Part shown: positions 33,848-42,604 of the stretch, piece after piece
Position numbering within the stretch: position 1 is the first letter of the stretch
Layout: every line of letters starts with the position of its first letter
Assembly (NCBI GenBank): GCA_004799545.1
Contig: SSMU01000020.1
Span: 1 to 64,000, forward strand
Origin: Phenylobacterium sp.
GTDB lineage: Bacteria; Pseudomonadota; Alphaproteobacteria; Caulobacterales; Caulobacteraceae
Reading direction: 5' to 3'
Length of the DNA: 64,000 nucleotides
Notes under the pieces: generated by a model
What the model saw: the letters and a program-made list of their open reading frames with translations, nothing else
Databases searched by the model: none
Told to the model about the DNA's origin: nothing
Program-made: the position numbers and the translations under genes

Positions 33848-34318
33848 GTGCAGTCCCTGGCCAGACCCGCAGGGCCGTCCCTATCGCCGGAACGCGCAGC
33901 GTGAGCTTGAGTGCCTGGGCGGGGTCAGTGCGCGGCGAGGCCCACTTGCGGCCTTGCGCACGAGGACGGCCGGCTCTGGCCGGTCGGCCCGAAATGGAAG
34001 CCTGAGAGGATGCGGCCTAGATCTTTTGGAAGCGACCGCCGAGCTTCCTGGCTGGTTAGCCCCCGATCCGGGGGGTTGAACCGGGGGCCATACAACCAGC
34101 GCGTCCACTCGGGAGAACATCGATACACGCCAGAGGACGATGCGATGGTCCTGAGCTTGGGCGAAACCACATTTGTTGGGGAGCACGAAAAAAGCTTCGC
34201 GGTCGCGCCGCCTCTCGATGTGCGTCCGCCGGAGCGGAGCCGATACAGGCTTTCGACCCGTTGCGGAGCTTGGCGCCCGTGAGGTAGCCCTGGGGCTCAG
34301 CCTGTTGGAGCGGCCGGC
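33848..34318. other. Intergenic, 471 bp, no convincing gene
   Basis: Open frames exist on both strands (for example 33911-34282, plus) but their composition and ends do not look coding. A GC-rich inverted segment near 34057-34088 (GCCCCCG...CGGGGGC) could fold. Part of a degraded gene is possible in the LSLGETTFVGEHEKS region, but it is not identifiable. The lspA ribosome site (GGAG) lies at its right end. Confidence 0.5.
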
Positions 34319-34837
34319 GTGAAGCACACGAACCACGCGCGCTGGGCGGGTGTCGCAGCCGCGGCCTTGATCGTCGCCCTCGATCAACTGTCGAAGGCCT
34401 GGGCGCTGCACGCGCTTGCCGAACAAGGGGTCTCGCGACCCTTGGTGGGCTGGCTCAGGGCGACGCTGGTCTTCAACCGTAGCAACGCGTTTGGGTTGGC
34501 GCCCATCGCTGGGGAGCTGAGTCGGTTGGGCCTGGCCGCCTTCAACCTCGCGATGGCGGCGGCGCTGCTCTGGTGGCTCTTCCGCCGCCGCCACGCCTTG
34601 CCGATGGCGCTCGGCGCCGGGGTTCTGGCGGGCGGCGCGGTGGGCAACGCCGTCGATCGCGTGAGGCTGGGTTATGTCGTTGATTTTCTTGACCTGTCCC
34701 GCCTCGGCTTTCCTTGGATCTTCAACGTCGCGGACAGCAGTGTCGACCTCGGCATCGCGCTCCTGGCGCTGGGGATCCTCATCGGTCGCGAGGCGACGAC
34801 GCGGTCGACCCCGGCTGAACCGCGCGAAGGCCGCTGA
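34319..34837 (+). CDS. lspA: Signal peptidase II (lipoprotein), solitary copy
   Basis: A 172-aa inner-membrane aspartyl peptidase that cleaves lipoprotein signal peptides after lipidation. DQLSKAWAL (residues 22-30) and NRSNAFGL (53-60) are family motifs. The catalytic aspartates are Asp113 in GNAVDRVRLGYVVDF and Asp139 in FNVADSSVDLG. There are four hydrophobic helices. The GTG at 34319 has GGAG eight bases before. It is not next to ileS or ribF, the usual context, so this may be a second, specialised LspA or a relocated one. Confidence 0.9.
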   Translation: MKHTNHARWAGVAAAALIVALDQLSKAWALHALAEQGVSRPLVGWLRATLVFNRSNAFGLAPIAGELSRLGLAAFNLAMAAALLWWLFRRRHALPMALGAGVLAGGAVGNAVDRVRLGYVVDFLDLSRLGFPWIFNVADSSVDLGIALLALGILIGREATTRSTPAEPREGR

Positions 34838-34910
34838 CCACCAGACGTCCGCGATGTCCCGTCCGGCCGTGGCCTCAGCTCGAACGGATGCTCGCGGATG
34901 GGCCGATGGC

Positions 34911-35426
34911 CTAGGCGGCTGGCGGGAGGGCCTGATTCCACATCTCGCGGCTGAGGCGCCACGCACCGGAGGGTCCGCGATGCAGCACGAGGAGCATCTT
35001 TCCCCAGCTATCGAACCGCGGCTTCCCCGGTTCGGTGAGCACCTGATGCTCGAGGCACCACTCGGACGCCCACGATCCCGACACCTGCTCGTCGAAGCAC
35101 CGGTTGGCGAAGAGCTCCATCCGGAGGGTGGGATGCTCAGCCGGGATCTGGCGCAACATGGCGGCGATCTTCGCCTTGCCGACCAGGGGCGGGGTTTCAG
35201 GCAGCAGGACCACGCCATCCTCCTCCCAGAGGCTGAGCATGGCGTCGTTGTCCATGGCGCGGGTCGCCTCGGTGAAGGCCTTGTTGAACGCCGCGAGGGC
35301 CGCGGGCCCGTCATCGCCGGCCCTGGGCGCGGCGTGGGCGCCGGTGGCCAGCGCAACGGCCAGCAGGACGCAAGCTGTCGCGCCGGCGAGGGTCTTCAGC
35401 CTCGCCGCGCCTTTCAATGATCGCAT
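34911..35426 (-). CDS. Exported SnoaL-like/DUF4440-type protein
   Basis: A 171-aa protein with a signal peptide (MRSLKGAARLKTLAGATACV, then a hydrophobic run ending GAHA at about residue 33). The mature domain is NTF2-like: LAAFNKAFTEATRAMDNDAMLSLWEEDGVVLLPETPPLVGKAKI split by motif, and GKMLLVLHRGPSGAWRLSREMWN at the end. NTF2-like proteins bind small ligands or act on unknown substrates. The ATG at 35426 has AAGGGGAAG upstream. It is convergent with lspA. Confidence 0.85.
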   Translation of the reverse strand: MRSLKGAARLKTLAGATACVLLAVALATGAHAAPRAGDDGPAALAAFNKAFTEATRAMDNDAMLSLWEEDGVVLLPETPPLVGKAKIAAMLRQIPAEHPTLRMELFANRCFDEQVSGSWASEWCLEHQVLTEPGKPRFDSWGKMLLVLHRGPSGAWRLSREMWNQALPPAA

Positions 35427-35503
35427 TGCAGGACTTCCCCTTGCTGTCGCGCTGTCGCCAATATGGGCCAGGGCCCTGACCGCGGACAGAGCGCGCGCGC
35501 CGG

Positions 35504-35899
35504 CTATCGGGACTTCGAGCTGTTCAGGGCCGCGGCCGCGCGCACGAGCGCCGTGAAGGCCGCCTCGTCCAGCTGATCGGTCTCGTGGATGTCGATGGCC
35601 CGGCGGGTGTTGCCGTCGAGGCTGGAGTTGAACAGGCCTGACGGGTCCTCGAGCGAAGCGCCCTTCGCGAAGGTCAGCTTCACGACGCTCTTGTAGGTCT
35701 CGCCGGTGGTGATGATCCCGCGGTGGGACCAGACCGGGACGCCGCGCCACTTCCACTCCTCGACCACCTCGGGGACCGCCTGCCGGATGAGCGCGCGAAC
35801 CCGGGCGAGCGTCTTGCCGCGCCAGTCGCCGAGTTCCGCGATCCGGCCGTCGATCAGCCGGGCGGGGGATTCGCCCTCGGGCGTTGCGCTGGGCGTCAT
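35504..35899 (-). CDS. DUF1801 family protein
   Basis: A 131-aa soluble protein with the DUF1801 pattern (ARVRALIRQAVPEVVEEWKW, then VPVWSHRGIITTGETYKSVVKLTF and FNSSLDGNTRRAIDIHETDQLDE). The fold is related to YdhG/iron-sulfur-chaperone-like domains; no reaction is known. The ATG at 35899 has AAGGAG eleven bases upstream. A longer open frame to 36019 is not family-like. It is on the same strand as the SnoaL-like gene, with a 77-bp gap. Confidence 0.85.
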   Translation of the reverse strand: MTPSATPEGESPARLIDGRIAELGDWRGKTLARVRALIRQAVPEVVEEWKWRGVPVWSHRGIITTGETYKSVVKLTFAKGASLEDPSGLFNSSLDGNTRRAIDIHETDQLDEAAFTALVRAAAALNSSKSR

Positions 35900-36015
35900 G
35901 GCGTCGGCGGCTCCTTGGACGGTCTTCCCATCTTGCGGCGGCCGGCGGCTGTTTTCCACCCGTGACGGACGACGGGCGTCATTGCGCCCAGGCTCCAATG
36001 CGAAGAGCCCCCAAA

Positions 36016-36044
36016 GCAAAGAGCCCGGCCTTTCGGCCGGGCTC
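36016..36044 (-). terminator. Terminator of the OmpA-family gene
   Basis: GAGCCCGGCC and GGCCGGGCTC form a perfect 10-bp stem with a GAAA tetraloop on the minus strand, followed by TTTGCTTT. It starts 36 bp after the stop at 36080. This is a strong intrinsic terminator. Confidence 0.88.
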
Positions 36045-36079
36045 CCGCATAACTTCCGAAGAAGCCGTGGTGATCGAAC

Positions 36080-37288
36080 CTAGAAGTTGATGTCGATCGT
36101 CGAACGGCGGTTCAGCGGTTCCTTCACGCCATCGGCGGTCTGGACGGCGAGATCCTTCTCGCCCTTCCAGTCGACCGACAGGTTGGTCTGGGCGACGCCC
36201 AGGCCGACCAGCGCATCGGCGACAGCCTTCGCGCGGCGTTCCGACAGACGCAGGTTGTAGGCGTCGGAGCCGGAGGTGTCTGTGTGGCCGACCACCACAA
36301 CCTTGGTCGCGTGACCTTGGTTGGCGTAGTTGGCGGCTTCCTGCACCACCGACTGGGCTTCCGGCGTCAGGATGTACTGATCGAACGGGAAGTAGACGAT
36401 GAACTGCTTCGCCTCGTAGGCCGGCGGCGGAGGCGGCGGCGGCGGGGGCGGGGGCGGAGGCGGCGGGGGAGGAGGCGGCGGCGGCGGCGGAGGCGGCGGC
36501 GGCGGCGGCGGCGCTGCGAACGAATAGCGCAGGCCGAGGGTCACCGAGTCGTCCTTGTACTTGCCCTTGAAGACGCCGGGCTGCAGGGCCGCCGTGCCGT
36601 TGGAGGCCAGGCTGGCGTCCGCGCCGCTCAGGTAGCGGTAGGTCAGGTCGACGTTCAGACGATCCGTCGCACGCCAGGCCACGCCGGCCAGCAGCTGCCA
36701 GGCGAACACCGTGTCGTTGTCGCTGATGGTCAGGTTCTGGAAGGCCGGGTTCGCGCCGCCGAGCGGGGTGATCACGCCGGTGACGTTGGAGAACTGGCCG
36801 GTCAGCTTGGTCGAGACGTGGTTGACGCCAACGCCGGCGCCGACGAACGGATCGAGCGAGGAGTTCGGCAGAATGTCGTAGATAACGTTGCCGAGCACGG
36901 TCCAGGAGTTCATCTGGCCGTCCGGCGAGCCGCAGGTCGGGGCTGCAGCCGTGCGGGTCACGCCCGGGGTGCAGAGGCCGGTGACGGCCTGGTTGGTGCC
37001 GCCGCGGACGGAGTCGATGTCGCCACCGCGGTAGCCGACTTCGAGCTCGACCCGCCAGTGGTCGCTGACCTGGTAGCCAAGCCGCGCGAACCCGGTCCAG
37101 TCATCCTTCTGATTGATGTCCTGGGTGTAGGGGATGCCGTTGGCGGCGAGGTTGGCTGACGTGACCTTGAAGGGTTCTGGCCAGTGGTAGCCGAGGTCGA
37201 CGGCGCCATACCAACCGACTTCAGCTGAGGCGCCCGTCGCGGTGAAGAGAGCAGCCAACGCGGCTCCCGCCAGGAGTTTGAACTTCAT
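36080..37288 (-). CDS. OmpA-family outer-membrane protein with poly-proline hinge
   Basis: A 402-aa protein. It has a signal peptide (MKFKLLAGAALAALFTATGASA), an eight-strand barrel-like region (residues 23-255, with GYHWPEP, LEVGYRGGDIDS and TYRYLSGAD), 30 consecutive prolines (nt 36422-36511), and a C-terminal OmpA peptidoglycan-binding domain from FIVYFPFDQYILTPEAQ to HTDTSGSDAYNLRLSERRAKAV. The two Cys in CTPGVTRTAAAPTCG may pair. The protein links the outer membrane to the wall. The long CCG repeat is prone to length change. The ATG is at 37288 with GAGGGCTCTGAGA upstream. Confidence 0.93.
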   Translation of the reverse strand: MKFKLLAGAALAALFTATGASAEVGWYGAVDLGYHWPEPFKVTSANLAANGIPYTQDINQKDDWTGFARLGYQVSDHWRVELEVGYRGGDIDSVRGGTNQAVTGLCTPGVTRTAAAPTCGSPDGQMNSWTVLGNVIYDILPNSSLDPFVGAGVGVNHVSTKLTGQFSNVTGVITPLGGANPAFQNLTISDNDTVFAWQLLAGVAWRATDRLNVDLTYRYLSGADASLASNGTAALQPGVFKGKYKDDSVTLGLRYSFAAPPPPPPPPPPPPPPPPPPPPPPPPPPPPPPAYEAKQFIVYFPFDQYILTPEAQSVVQEAANYANQGHATKVVVVGHTDTSGSDAYNLRLSERRAKAVADALVGLGVAQTNLSVDWKGEKDLAVQTADGVKEPLNRRSTIDINF

Positions 37289-37816
37289 TCTCAGAGCCCT
37301 CTCGTTGCCCTCAGTGCTGCGGCCTATTGACCCAGCACGCTTATATCAAGGCCGGACAGTCGCGTAAGTGTCGCCGAAGCCACACCCGTACCGCAATCTC
37401 CGGATCAAGATTCGCCTAGACCGCGACGCTATACGACGAACCCCGCAGCAATCAATGCGGGTGCGGGAAGAAGATTTCCCCGCGGACACATCCCGACCTG
37501 CCCGACGTCCATCAGAATGATCGAATTCCAGGACGAAAGGCGCGCCGCGATCTGCCGCGTCAGCGTCGAAAGACCCCGCGCGATTGCGCGAAGTCCTTGT
37601 GAAACCTTGTAAAGTGGACGCGCCGTCGCAGGTGGCGCGCACGATCGCGGGATGCCCTGCGGCATCCCTCACGATCGATCCGGCCAAGCTGCCAAGCACC
37701 ATACGCCCCACTCGAATACATCGCGCGCCCCGTGTCACGCTGACCCTACAACTCATACGGCCGCGCTTGGTTCCACTCGCCTCGTTCGATTGCCAGCGCC
37801 GCATTTCCGGCGCCGA
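37289..37816. other. Intergenic, 528 bp, ompA upstream region
   Basis: This gap holds the promoter region of the OmpA gene. It includes a GGGATGCC/GGCATCCC hairpin (37651-37670), which might act as a terminator for the Kef gene, but lacks a T-tract. Open frames on both strands here have poor codon bias and no family similarity. I see no RNA gene. Confidence 0.5.
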
Positions 37817-39592
37817 TCAGCCCTCGTTGCGACGGCCGATGCGACGGCGCCCGCCGAGCGCATCGGGACGGTTGAGCTCGGCGCGGAATCCATCTCGCCG
37901 CTCGTGGATCGAAGCGATCACCAGTCCCATTGGCACGCCCAGCTCGACAAGGACAGCTTCGGACAGCTGCAGGCTGGCCTCGATGGTCTCCGGCACCGCA
38001 TCTGTGGCGCCCAGGTCATAGAGGCGCTTGGCGTGGCGGGCGTCGCGGGCGCGGGCCACCACGGTGAGGTTGGTGCGCAGCGCCCGGGCCACCTCGACGA
38101 TGGTCTCGGCGCCTTCCGGATTGTCCATGGTCACCACCAGGGCCGCGACCTCGCCGAGGCCCGCGCGCATCAGGAACTCGGGCCGCGAGGCGTCGCCGAA
38201 GAAGATCCGCTCGCCGGCCTTGCGCCCGGCCTCGACCAGCCGGTGGTCCTGTTCGGCGCCGACCCAGGGGATGTCGTGGCGCCGCAGCATCTCGCCGACC
38301 AGCCGGCCGACCCGGCCGTAGCCCACCACCAGCACCCGGGGCGCGGTCTCCGCCACCTCCGGCTCGGCGGCGAGATCGGGCGCGGCGAGGCGCGTTCCGC
38401 CGAGCCGCGCGCCCAGGGCGGCGAGCACCGGGATGGCGATCATGCTGAGGGTCGCGGCGACCAGCACGCTCTGGCCGACCAGGCGATCGACCAGCTTCTC
38501 GTCCATCGCCTGGCCCAGCAGGACGAAGGCGAACTCGCCCGCCGCCGCCAGCAGCAGGGCCGTCTCCGCGGCCGCCCGGACGGTCAGGCGGAAAGCCAGG
38601 GCGAGGCCGAAGATCACCGCGGCGTTGAGGACCAGCAGCCCCGCCGCCACGCCCAGCACCAGCGCCGGGCGCTCGATCAGCAGCGGCACGTTGAGGCCGA
38701 TGCCGATGGACAGGAAGAACAGGCCGAGCAGCAGGCCCTTGAACGGCTCGATGGTCACCTCGACCTCGTGGCGGAACTCGGTCTCGGCGAGCAGCAGGCC
38801 GGCGATGAAGGCGCCCAGCGGCATGGAGAGACCGGCCAGCGCGCTGACCAAGCCCGAGCCGATCACCACCAGCAGGCAGGCGGCGACGAACAGCTCGGTG
38901 CTCTTGGCCTTGGCCACCGAGCGCAGCATCGGGCGCAGCAAGAGCCGGCCGGCGATCAGCAGGACGCCGAGGCCGAGCGCCGCCTGGGCGAAGCTCAGCA
39001 ACACGCTGGGCGAGGCGGCGTGGCCGGCGCCGCGGCCCACCAGGCTGAGCGTCACCAGCATGGGGGCCACTGCCAGGTCCTGGAACAGCAGCACCGAGAA
39101 GGCCGCCCGGCCGGCCGGGGTATGCTGCCGCTTCCGGTCGCTGAGCGTCGGCATGACGATGGCGGTGGAGGACAGCGCCAGGGCCGCGCCCAGGGTGACA
39201 GCGGCGTCCACCGGCTGGCCGAGCGCGAAGGCGACCAGGGCCAGCACCGCCAGGCTGGCCGCGACCTGCAGGGCGCCAAGCCCGAATACCAGGGCGCGCA
39301 TGCGGCGCAGGCGCTCCCAGGAGAGCTCCAGGCCGATGGTGAACAACAGGAAGACCACGCCGAACTCGGCGAGCTGGGCGACCTCGGCCGGATTGTCGAT
39401 GCTGAACGCGGCGAGCCAGGGCGCGTAGCGCTCGAGCTGGCCGAGGCCATAGGGGCCGAGGAACACGCCGGCGCCGAGGAATCCCAGGATCGGGCTCAGC
39501 CGCCAGCGCCGGAACAGCGGCACCACGATGCCCGCCGTCGCCAGGAACAGGACGACGTCCTTGTAGGCGCCGGGTTCGAGGTGGGCTTCCAT
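37817..39592 (-). CDS. Monovalent cation:proton antiporter-2 (KefB/KefC-type) with TrkA-N
   Basis: A 591-aa inner-membrane protein. About 12-13 helices cover residues 10-385, with FTIGLELSWERLRRMR and SSTAIVMPTLSDR typical of the CPA2 family. A Rossmann TrkA-N domain follows (RVLVVGYGRVGRLVGEMLRR near 408, then GDASRPEFLMRAGL). The likely role is K+ (or Na+) efflux/H+ exchange gated by NAD(H) or glutathione adducts. The ATG at 39592 follows GGAGCGCCC. It is divergent from the PCu(A)C gene. Confidence 0.93.
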   Translation of the reverse strand: MEAHLEPGAYKDVVLFLATAGIVVPLFRRWRLSPILGFLGAGVFLGPYGLGQLERYAPWLAAFSIDNPAEVAQLAEFGVVFLLFTIGLELSWERLRRMRALVFGLGALQVAASLAVLALVAFALGQPVDAAVTLGAALALSSTAIVMPTLSDRKRQHTPAGRAAFSVLLFQDLAVAPMLVTLSLVGRGAGHAASPSVLLSFAQAALGLGVLLIAGRLLLRPMLRSVAKAKSTELFVAACLLVVIGSGLVSALAGLSMPLGAFIAGLLLAETEFRHEVEVTIEPFKGLLLGLFFLSIGIGLNVPLLIERPALVLGVAAGLLVLNAAVIFGLALAFRLTVRAAAETALLLAAAGEFAFVLLGQAMDEKLVDRLVGQSVLVAATLSMIAIPVLAALGARLGGTRLAAPDLAAEPEVAETAPRVLVVGYGRVGRLVGEMLRRHDIPWVGAEQDHRLVEAGRKAGERIFFGDASRPEFLMRAGLGEVAALVVTMDNPEGAETIVEVARALRTNLTVVARARDARHAKRLYDLGATDAVPETIEASLQLSEAVLVELGVPMGLVIASIHERRDGFRAELNRPDALGGRRRIGRRNEG

Positions 39593-39673
39593 GGGCGCTC
39601 CGGGTCCGCCGGCGACTATGGACCCGCGGCCGCGCTTGCGGAATCCGTCCAGGGCTCTAGAGACGCGGAACCC

Positions 39674-40180
39674 ATGCCGCGCCCTGCCCTCCTGCCCATT
39701 ATCCTTGCGCTGAGCGCAGCCTCCGCCCAGGCCAGCGCCTCGCGCTCGGGCGCGCTGGAAGCGGCCGACGCCTGGAGCCGGCCGGCGGCCGCCGGGCTGA
39801 ACGGCGTCGGCTACATGACGCTGGCCAACCACGGGCCGCGGGCGGAAGCCCTGGTCAAGGTGGAGAGCCCGCTGGCCCAGGCGGTGGAGATCCACCGCAC
39901 GACGATGAGCGCCGGGGTCATGTCGATGGCCGCGCAGCCGCGGGTGGAGATCCCGGCCGGCGGCCATGTGGCCTTCGCCCCGGGCGCCTACCACCTGATG
40001 TTCGTGCGGCTGAAGGCCACGCTGAAGGCCGGCGACAAGCTGCCGGCCACCCTGGTGTTCGCCGACGGGCGGCGGATCGGCGTGGCGTTCGCCGTCGGCT
40101 CCGGGGCCCCGCCCGTGGGGCATTCCGACGCGGCCGTCACCGGCGTCGCCGAACGGTCGCAATTCGTGACAAAGAAGTAA
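39674..40180 (+). CDS. PCu(A)C-type periplasmic copper chaperone
   Basis: A 168-aa protein with a signal peptide (MPRPALLPIILALSAASAQASA). The domain shows the PCu(A)C pattern: WSRPAAAGLNGVGYMTLANHG, EIHRTTMSAGVMSM and YHLMFVRLKATLKAG, where His and Met ligands (H-x-x-M...M...H-x-M) bind Cu(I) for delivery to cytochrome oxidase. The C-terminal 25 residues are extra. The ATG is at 39674 after GACGCGGAACCC. Divergent neighbour is the Kef antiporter; no oxidase or Sco gene is nearby. Confidence 0.9.
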   Translation: MPRPALLPIILALSAASAQASASRSGALEAADAWSRPAAAGLNGVGYMTLANHGPRAEALVKVESPLAQAVEIHRTTMSAGVMSMAAQPRVEIPAGGHVAFAPGAYHLMFVRLKATLKAGDKLPATLVFADGRRIGVAFAVGSGAPPVGHSDAAVTGVAERSQFVTKK

Positions 40181-40231
40181 CGACCCAACCGCCGCCGGGC
40201 GCGGCATGGTCCGCCCCAGCGAAAATTCAGG

Positions 40232-42316
40232 ATGAGTGCTCACCCTATGAAGACCCTCTGGCTCGGGGCCGCCGCGGCGGCCGCCCTCCTTTCCGCATGC
40301 CCGGCCCTGGCCGCGACGACGGCCCCGCCTGCCGCGCCCGCCCCGGCCGGCGACCTCACCAAGGCCCCGCGCATGGGCGCCTGGGGCTATGACCTCTCGG
40401 CGCGCGACCCGGCGGTGACCCCCGGCCAGGACTTCTTCACCTACGCCAACGGGAGCTACCTCAAGACCCTGCAGATCCCGGCCGACCGGACCAGCTACGG
40501 CTCCTTCGTGGCGCTGAACGAGCTGTCGCAGAGCCGCTTGCGCGCGGTGGTCGAGACGGCTTCCGCCGACAAGGCCGCCACCGGGCCGCGCGCCCAGGTG
40601 GGCGGCTTCTACCGCAGCTTCATGGACCAGCCGAAGGTGGACGCCCTGGGCGCCAAGCCGCTGGCCGCCGACCTCGCCCGCATCAAGGCCGCCAAGACCA
40701 AGGCCGACATCGCCCGGCTGATGGGCGCGACCATGGCCGGCTTTGGCGGTTCGATCTTCGGCGCCGGGATCGGCGAGGACGCCAAGGATCCCGACCACTA
40801 CGCCGTCCTGATCGGCCAGGCGGGCCTCGGCCTGCCGGACCGCGACTACTACCTTGAGCCGTCGTTCGCCCCGCAGAAACAGGCCTACGGGGCCTATGTG
40901 GCCAAGCTGCTGACCCTCGCCCACTGGCCGGCGCCGGCGGCCAACGCCAAGGCTATCGTCGCCCTGGAGACCGAGATCGCCAAGGTCTCCTGGAGCCGCG
41001 CCGACCAGCGCGACGACAACAAGATGTACAACGCCACCCCGGTGAGCGCTCTGCCCGCCCTAGCCCCCGGTTTCGAGTGGCAGGCCTTCCTGGCCGGCGC
41101 CGGCCTCTCCAAGGTCGACCGCGTGGTGGTGCAGGAGAAGTCCGCCTTCCCGCAGATCGCGGCGATCTATGCGAAGACGCCGATCGAGACCCTGAAGGCC
41201 TGGGAAGCCTTCGACCTGGTCGACCAGGCGGCCCCCTACCTCGCCAAGCCGTTCGACGAGGCGCACTTCGAGTTCCGCGCCAAGACCCTGGGCGGCCAGC
41301 AGGCCCAGACGCCGCGCTGGAAGCGGGGCGTCAGCCTGGTGGACAACCAGATTGGCGAGGCGCTGGGCAAGCTCTATGTCGACGCCTACTTCCCGGCCGA
41401 CAGCAAGGCCAAGATGCTGGTCCTGGTCGGCGATATCCGCGCGGCCATGCGGGCGCGGATCGAGCGGCTCGACTGGATGAGCCCGGCCACCAAGGCCAAG
41501 GCCTACGAGAAGCTCGACAACCTGCGGGTCAAGATCGGCTACCCCGACACCTGGCGCGACTACTCGGCGCTCAGCCTCAAGGACGGCGATCTCTACGGCA
41601 ACGTGCAGCGGGCCTCGGCCTTCGAGTGGAACCGCGAGGCCCGGCGGCTCGGCGGGCCGGTGGACAAGGCCGAATGGGGCCTGACGCCGCCGACCATCAA
41701 CGCCTACTACAACCCGACCGGCAACGAGATCGTCTTCCCGGCCGCCATCCTGCAGCCGCCGTTCTTCGATCCGGAAGGCGACATGGCGGTCAACTACGGC
41801 GGCATCGGCGCGGTGATCGGCCACGAGCTGACCCACGGCTTCGACGACCAGGGCCGGCGCTACGACGCCAAGGGCAAGCTCACCGACTGGTGGACGCCGG
41901 AGGACGCCAAGCGCTTCGAGGCCGAGGCGGCCAAGCTCGGCAAGGAGTACGGAGCCTTCGAGGTGCTGCCCGGCGCGCACATCAACGGCGACCTGACCAT
42001 GGGCGAGAACATCGCCGACCTGGGCGGGCTCTTGCTGGCGCTCGACGCCTACCACGCCTCGCTACACGGGGCCCCGGCGCCGATCATCGACGGCCTGACC
42101 GGCGACCAGCGGGTGTTCCTGGGCTGGGCGCAGGTGTGGCGCGGCAAGACCCGCGACGATGCGCTGCGCCAGCAGTTGGTCTCCAACCCGCACTCGCCGA
42201 ACCAGGCGCGGGTCGACGTGCCGGTGCGCAACATCGACGCCTTCTACGAGGCGTTCGGCGTGAAGCCGGGCGACAAGATGTACGTGGCCCCGGCGGACCG
42301 GGTTCGGATCTGGTGA
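40232..42316 (+). CDS. M13 family zinc metallopeptidase (neprilysin-like)
   Basis: A 694-aa exported endopeptidase. The N-terminus has a signal peptide with LLSAC, which fits a lipobox, so it may be a lipoprotein. Zinc ligands are in HELTHGFDDQGRRYD near residue 530 and GENIADLGGL near 590. NAYYNPTGNEIVFPAAIL is the substrate-binding segment. The start is ATG at 40232, with an alternative at 40247 that gives MKTLWLGAAAA. A terminator-like hairpin is 55 bp after the stop. The family cleaves short peptides in the periplasm. Confidence 0.93.
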   Translation: MSAHPMKTLWLGAAAAAALLSACPALAATTAPPAAPAPAGDLTKAPRMGAWGYDLSARDPAVTPGQDFFTYANGSYLKTLQIPADRTSYGSFVALNELSQSRLRAVVETASADKAATGPRAQVGGFYRSFMDQPKVDALGAKPLAADLARIKAAKTKADIARLMGATMAGFGGSIFGAGIGEDAKDPDHYAVLIGQAGLGLPDRDYYLEPSFAPQKQAYGAYVAKLLTLAHWPAPAANAKAIVALETEIAKVSWSRADQRDDNKMYNATPVSALPALAPGFEWQAFLAGAGLSKVDRVVVQEKSAFPQIAAIYAKTPIETLKAWEAFDLVDQAAPYLAKPFDEAHFEFRAKTLGGQQAQTPRWKRGVSLVDNQIGEALGKLYVDAYFPADSKAKMLVLVGDIRAAMRARIERLDWMSPATKAKAYEKLDNLRVKIGYPDTWRDYSALSLKDGDLYGNVQRASAFEWNREARRLGGPVDKAEWGLTPPTINAYYNPTGNEIVFPAAILQPPFFDPEGDMAVNYGGIGAVIGHELTHGFDDQGRRYDAKGKLTDWWTPEDAKRFEAEAAKLGKEYGAFEVLPGAHINGDLTMGENIADLGGLLLALDAYHASLHGAPAPIIDGLTGDQRVFLGWAQVWRGKTRDDALRQQLVSNPHSPNQARVDVPVRNIDAFYEAFGVKPGDKMYVAPADRVRIW

Positions 42317-42370
42317 TCACCCAGCCCGGTTTTGGCGCTCCCGTCAAAACCTGACGTCAGGCAAAAAATT

Positions 42371-42410
42371 GGCCCGCTGCGGGGGATAATCGCAGCGGGC
42401 CTTATTCTTG
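42371..42410. terminator. Bidirectional terminator between the M13 peptidase and hisG
   Basis: GGCCCGCTGCG and CGCAGCGGGCC form an 11-bp stem with a 9-base loop. The plus strand continues TTATTCTT and the minus strand AATTTTTTGC. It therefore serves both converging genes, the peptidase (stop 42316) and hisG (stop 42605). Confidence 0.88.
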
Positions 42411-42604
42411 AGCAGTCGCTCTGATGAGCGGGCGTTTCCTCCCCGAAACGCCGGAGACCTCAGGACTTATCGCCTTCATGTCTCTCGCGACAGGAAGGAA
42501 CGGCAATTTCCTGCCCGAGTCAACGGACTGCGCGCGGTTCTACGGCATGGCGCGATCAGAAATCCGCGAGCTGGCGAATAATTGCGTCACTTTTGACGCA
42601 AACG

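Noticed and set aside
34040..34090. Segment with a GGTTGAACC-like loop considered as part of a tRNA
   Set aside because: No acceptor stem, D-arm or anticodon arm could be built around it.
33911..34282. 123-codon plus-strand frame between the SLC13 permease and lspA
   Set aside because: Rich in Arg and Pro, no ribosome site, no motif; treated as non-coding.
37652..40180. Very long plus-strand open frame opposite the Kef antiporter gene
   Set aside because: It is rich in Gln, His, Arg and Gly and lacks any family motif, as expected for the antisense of a GC-rich gene. Only its last part, from 39674, is real (the PCu(A)C protein).
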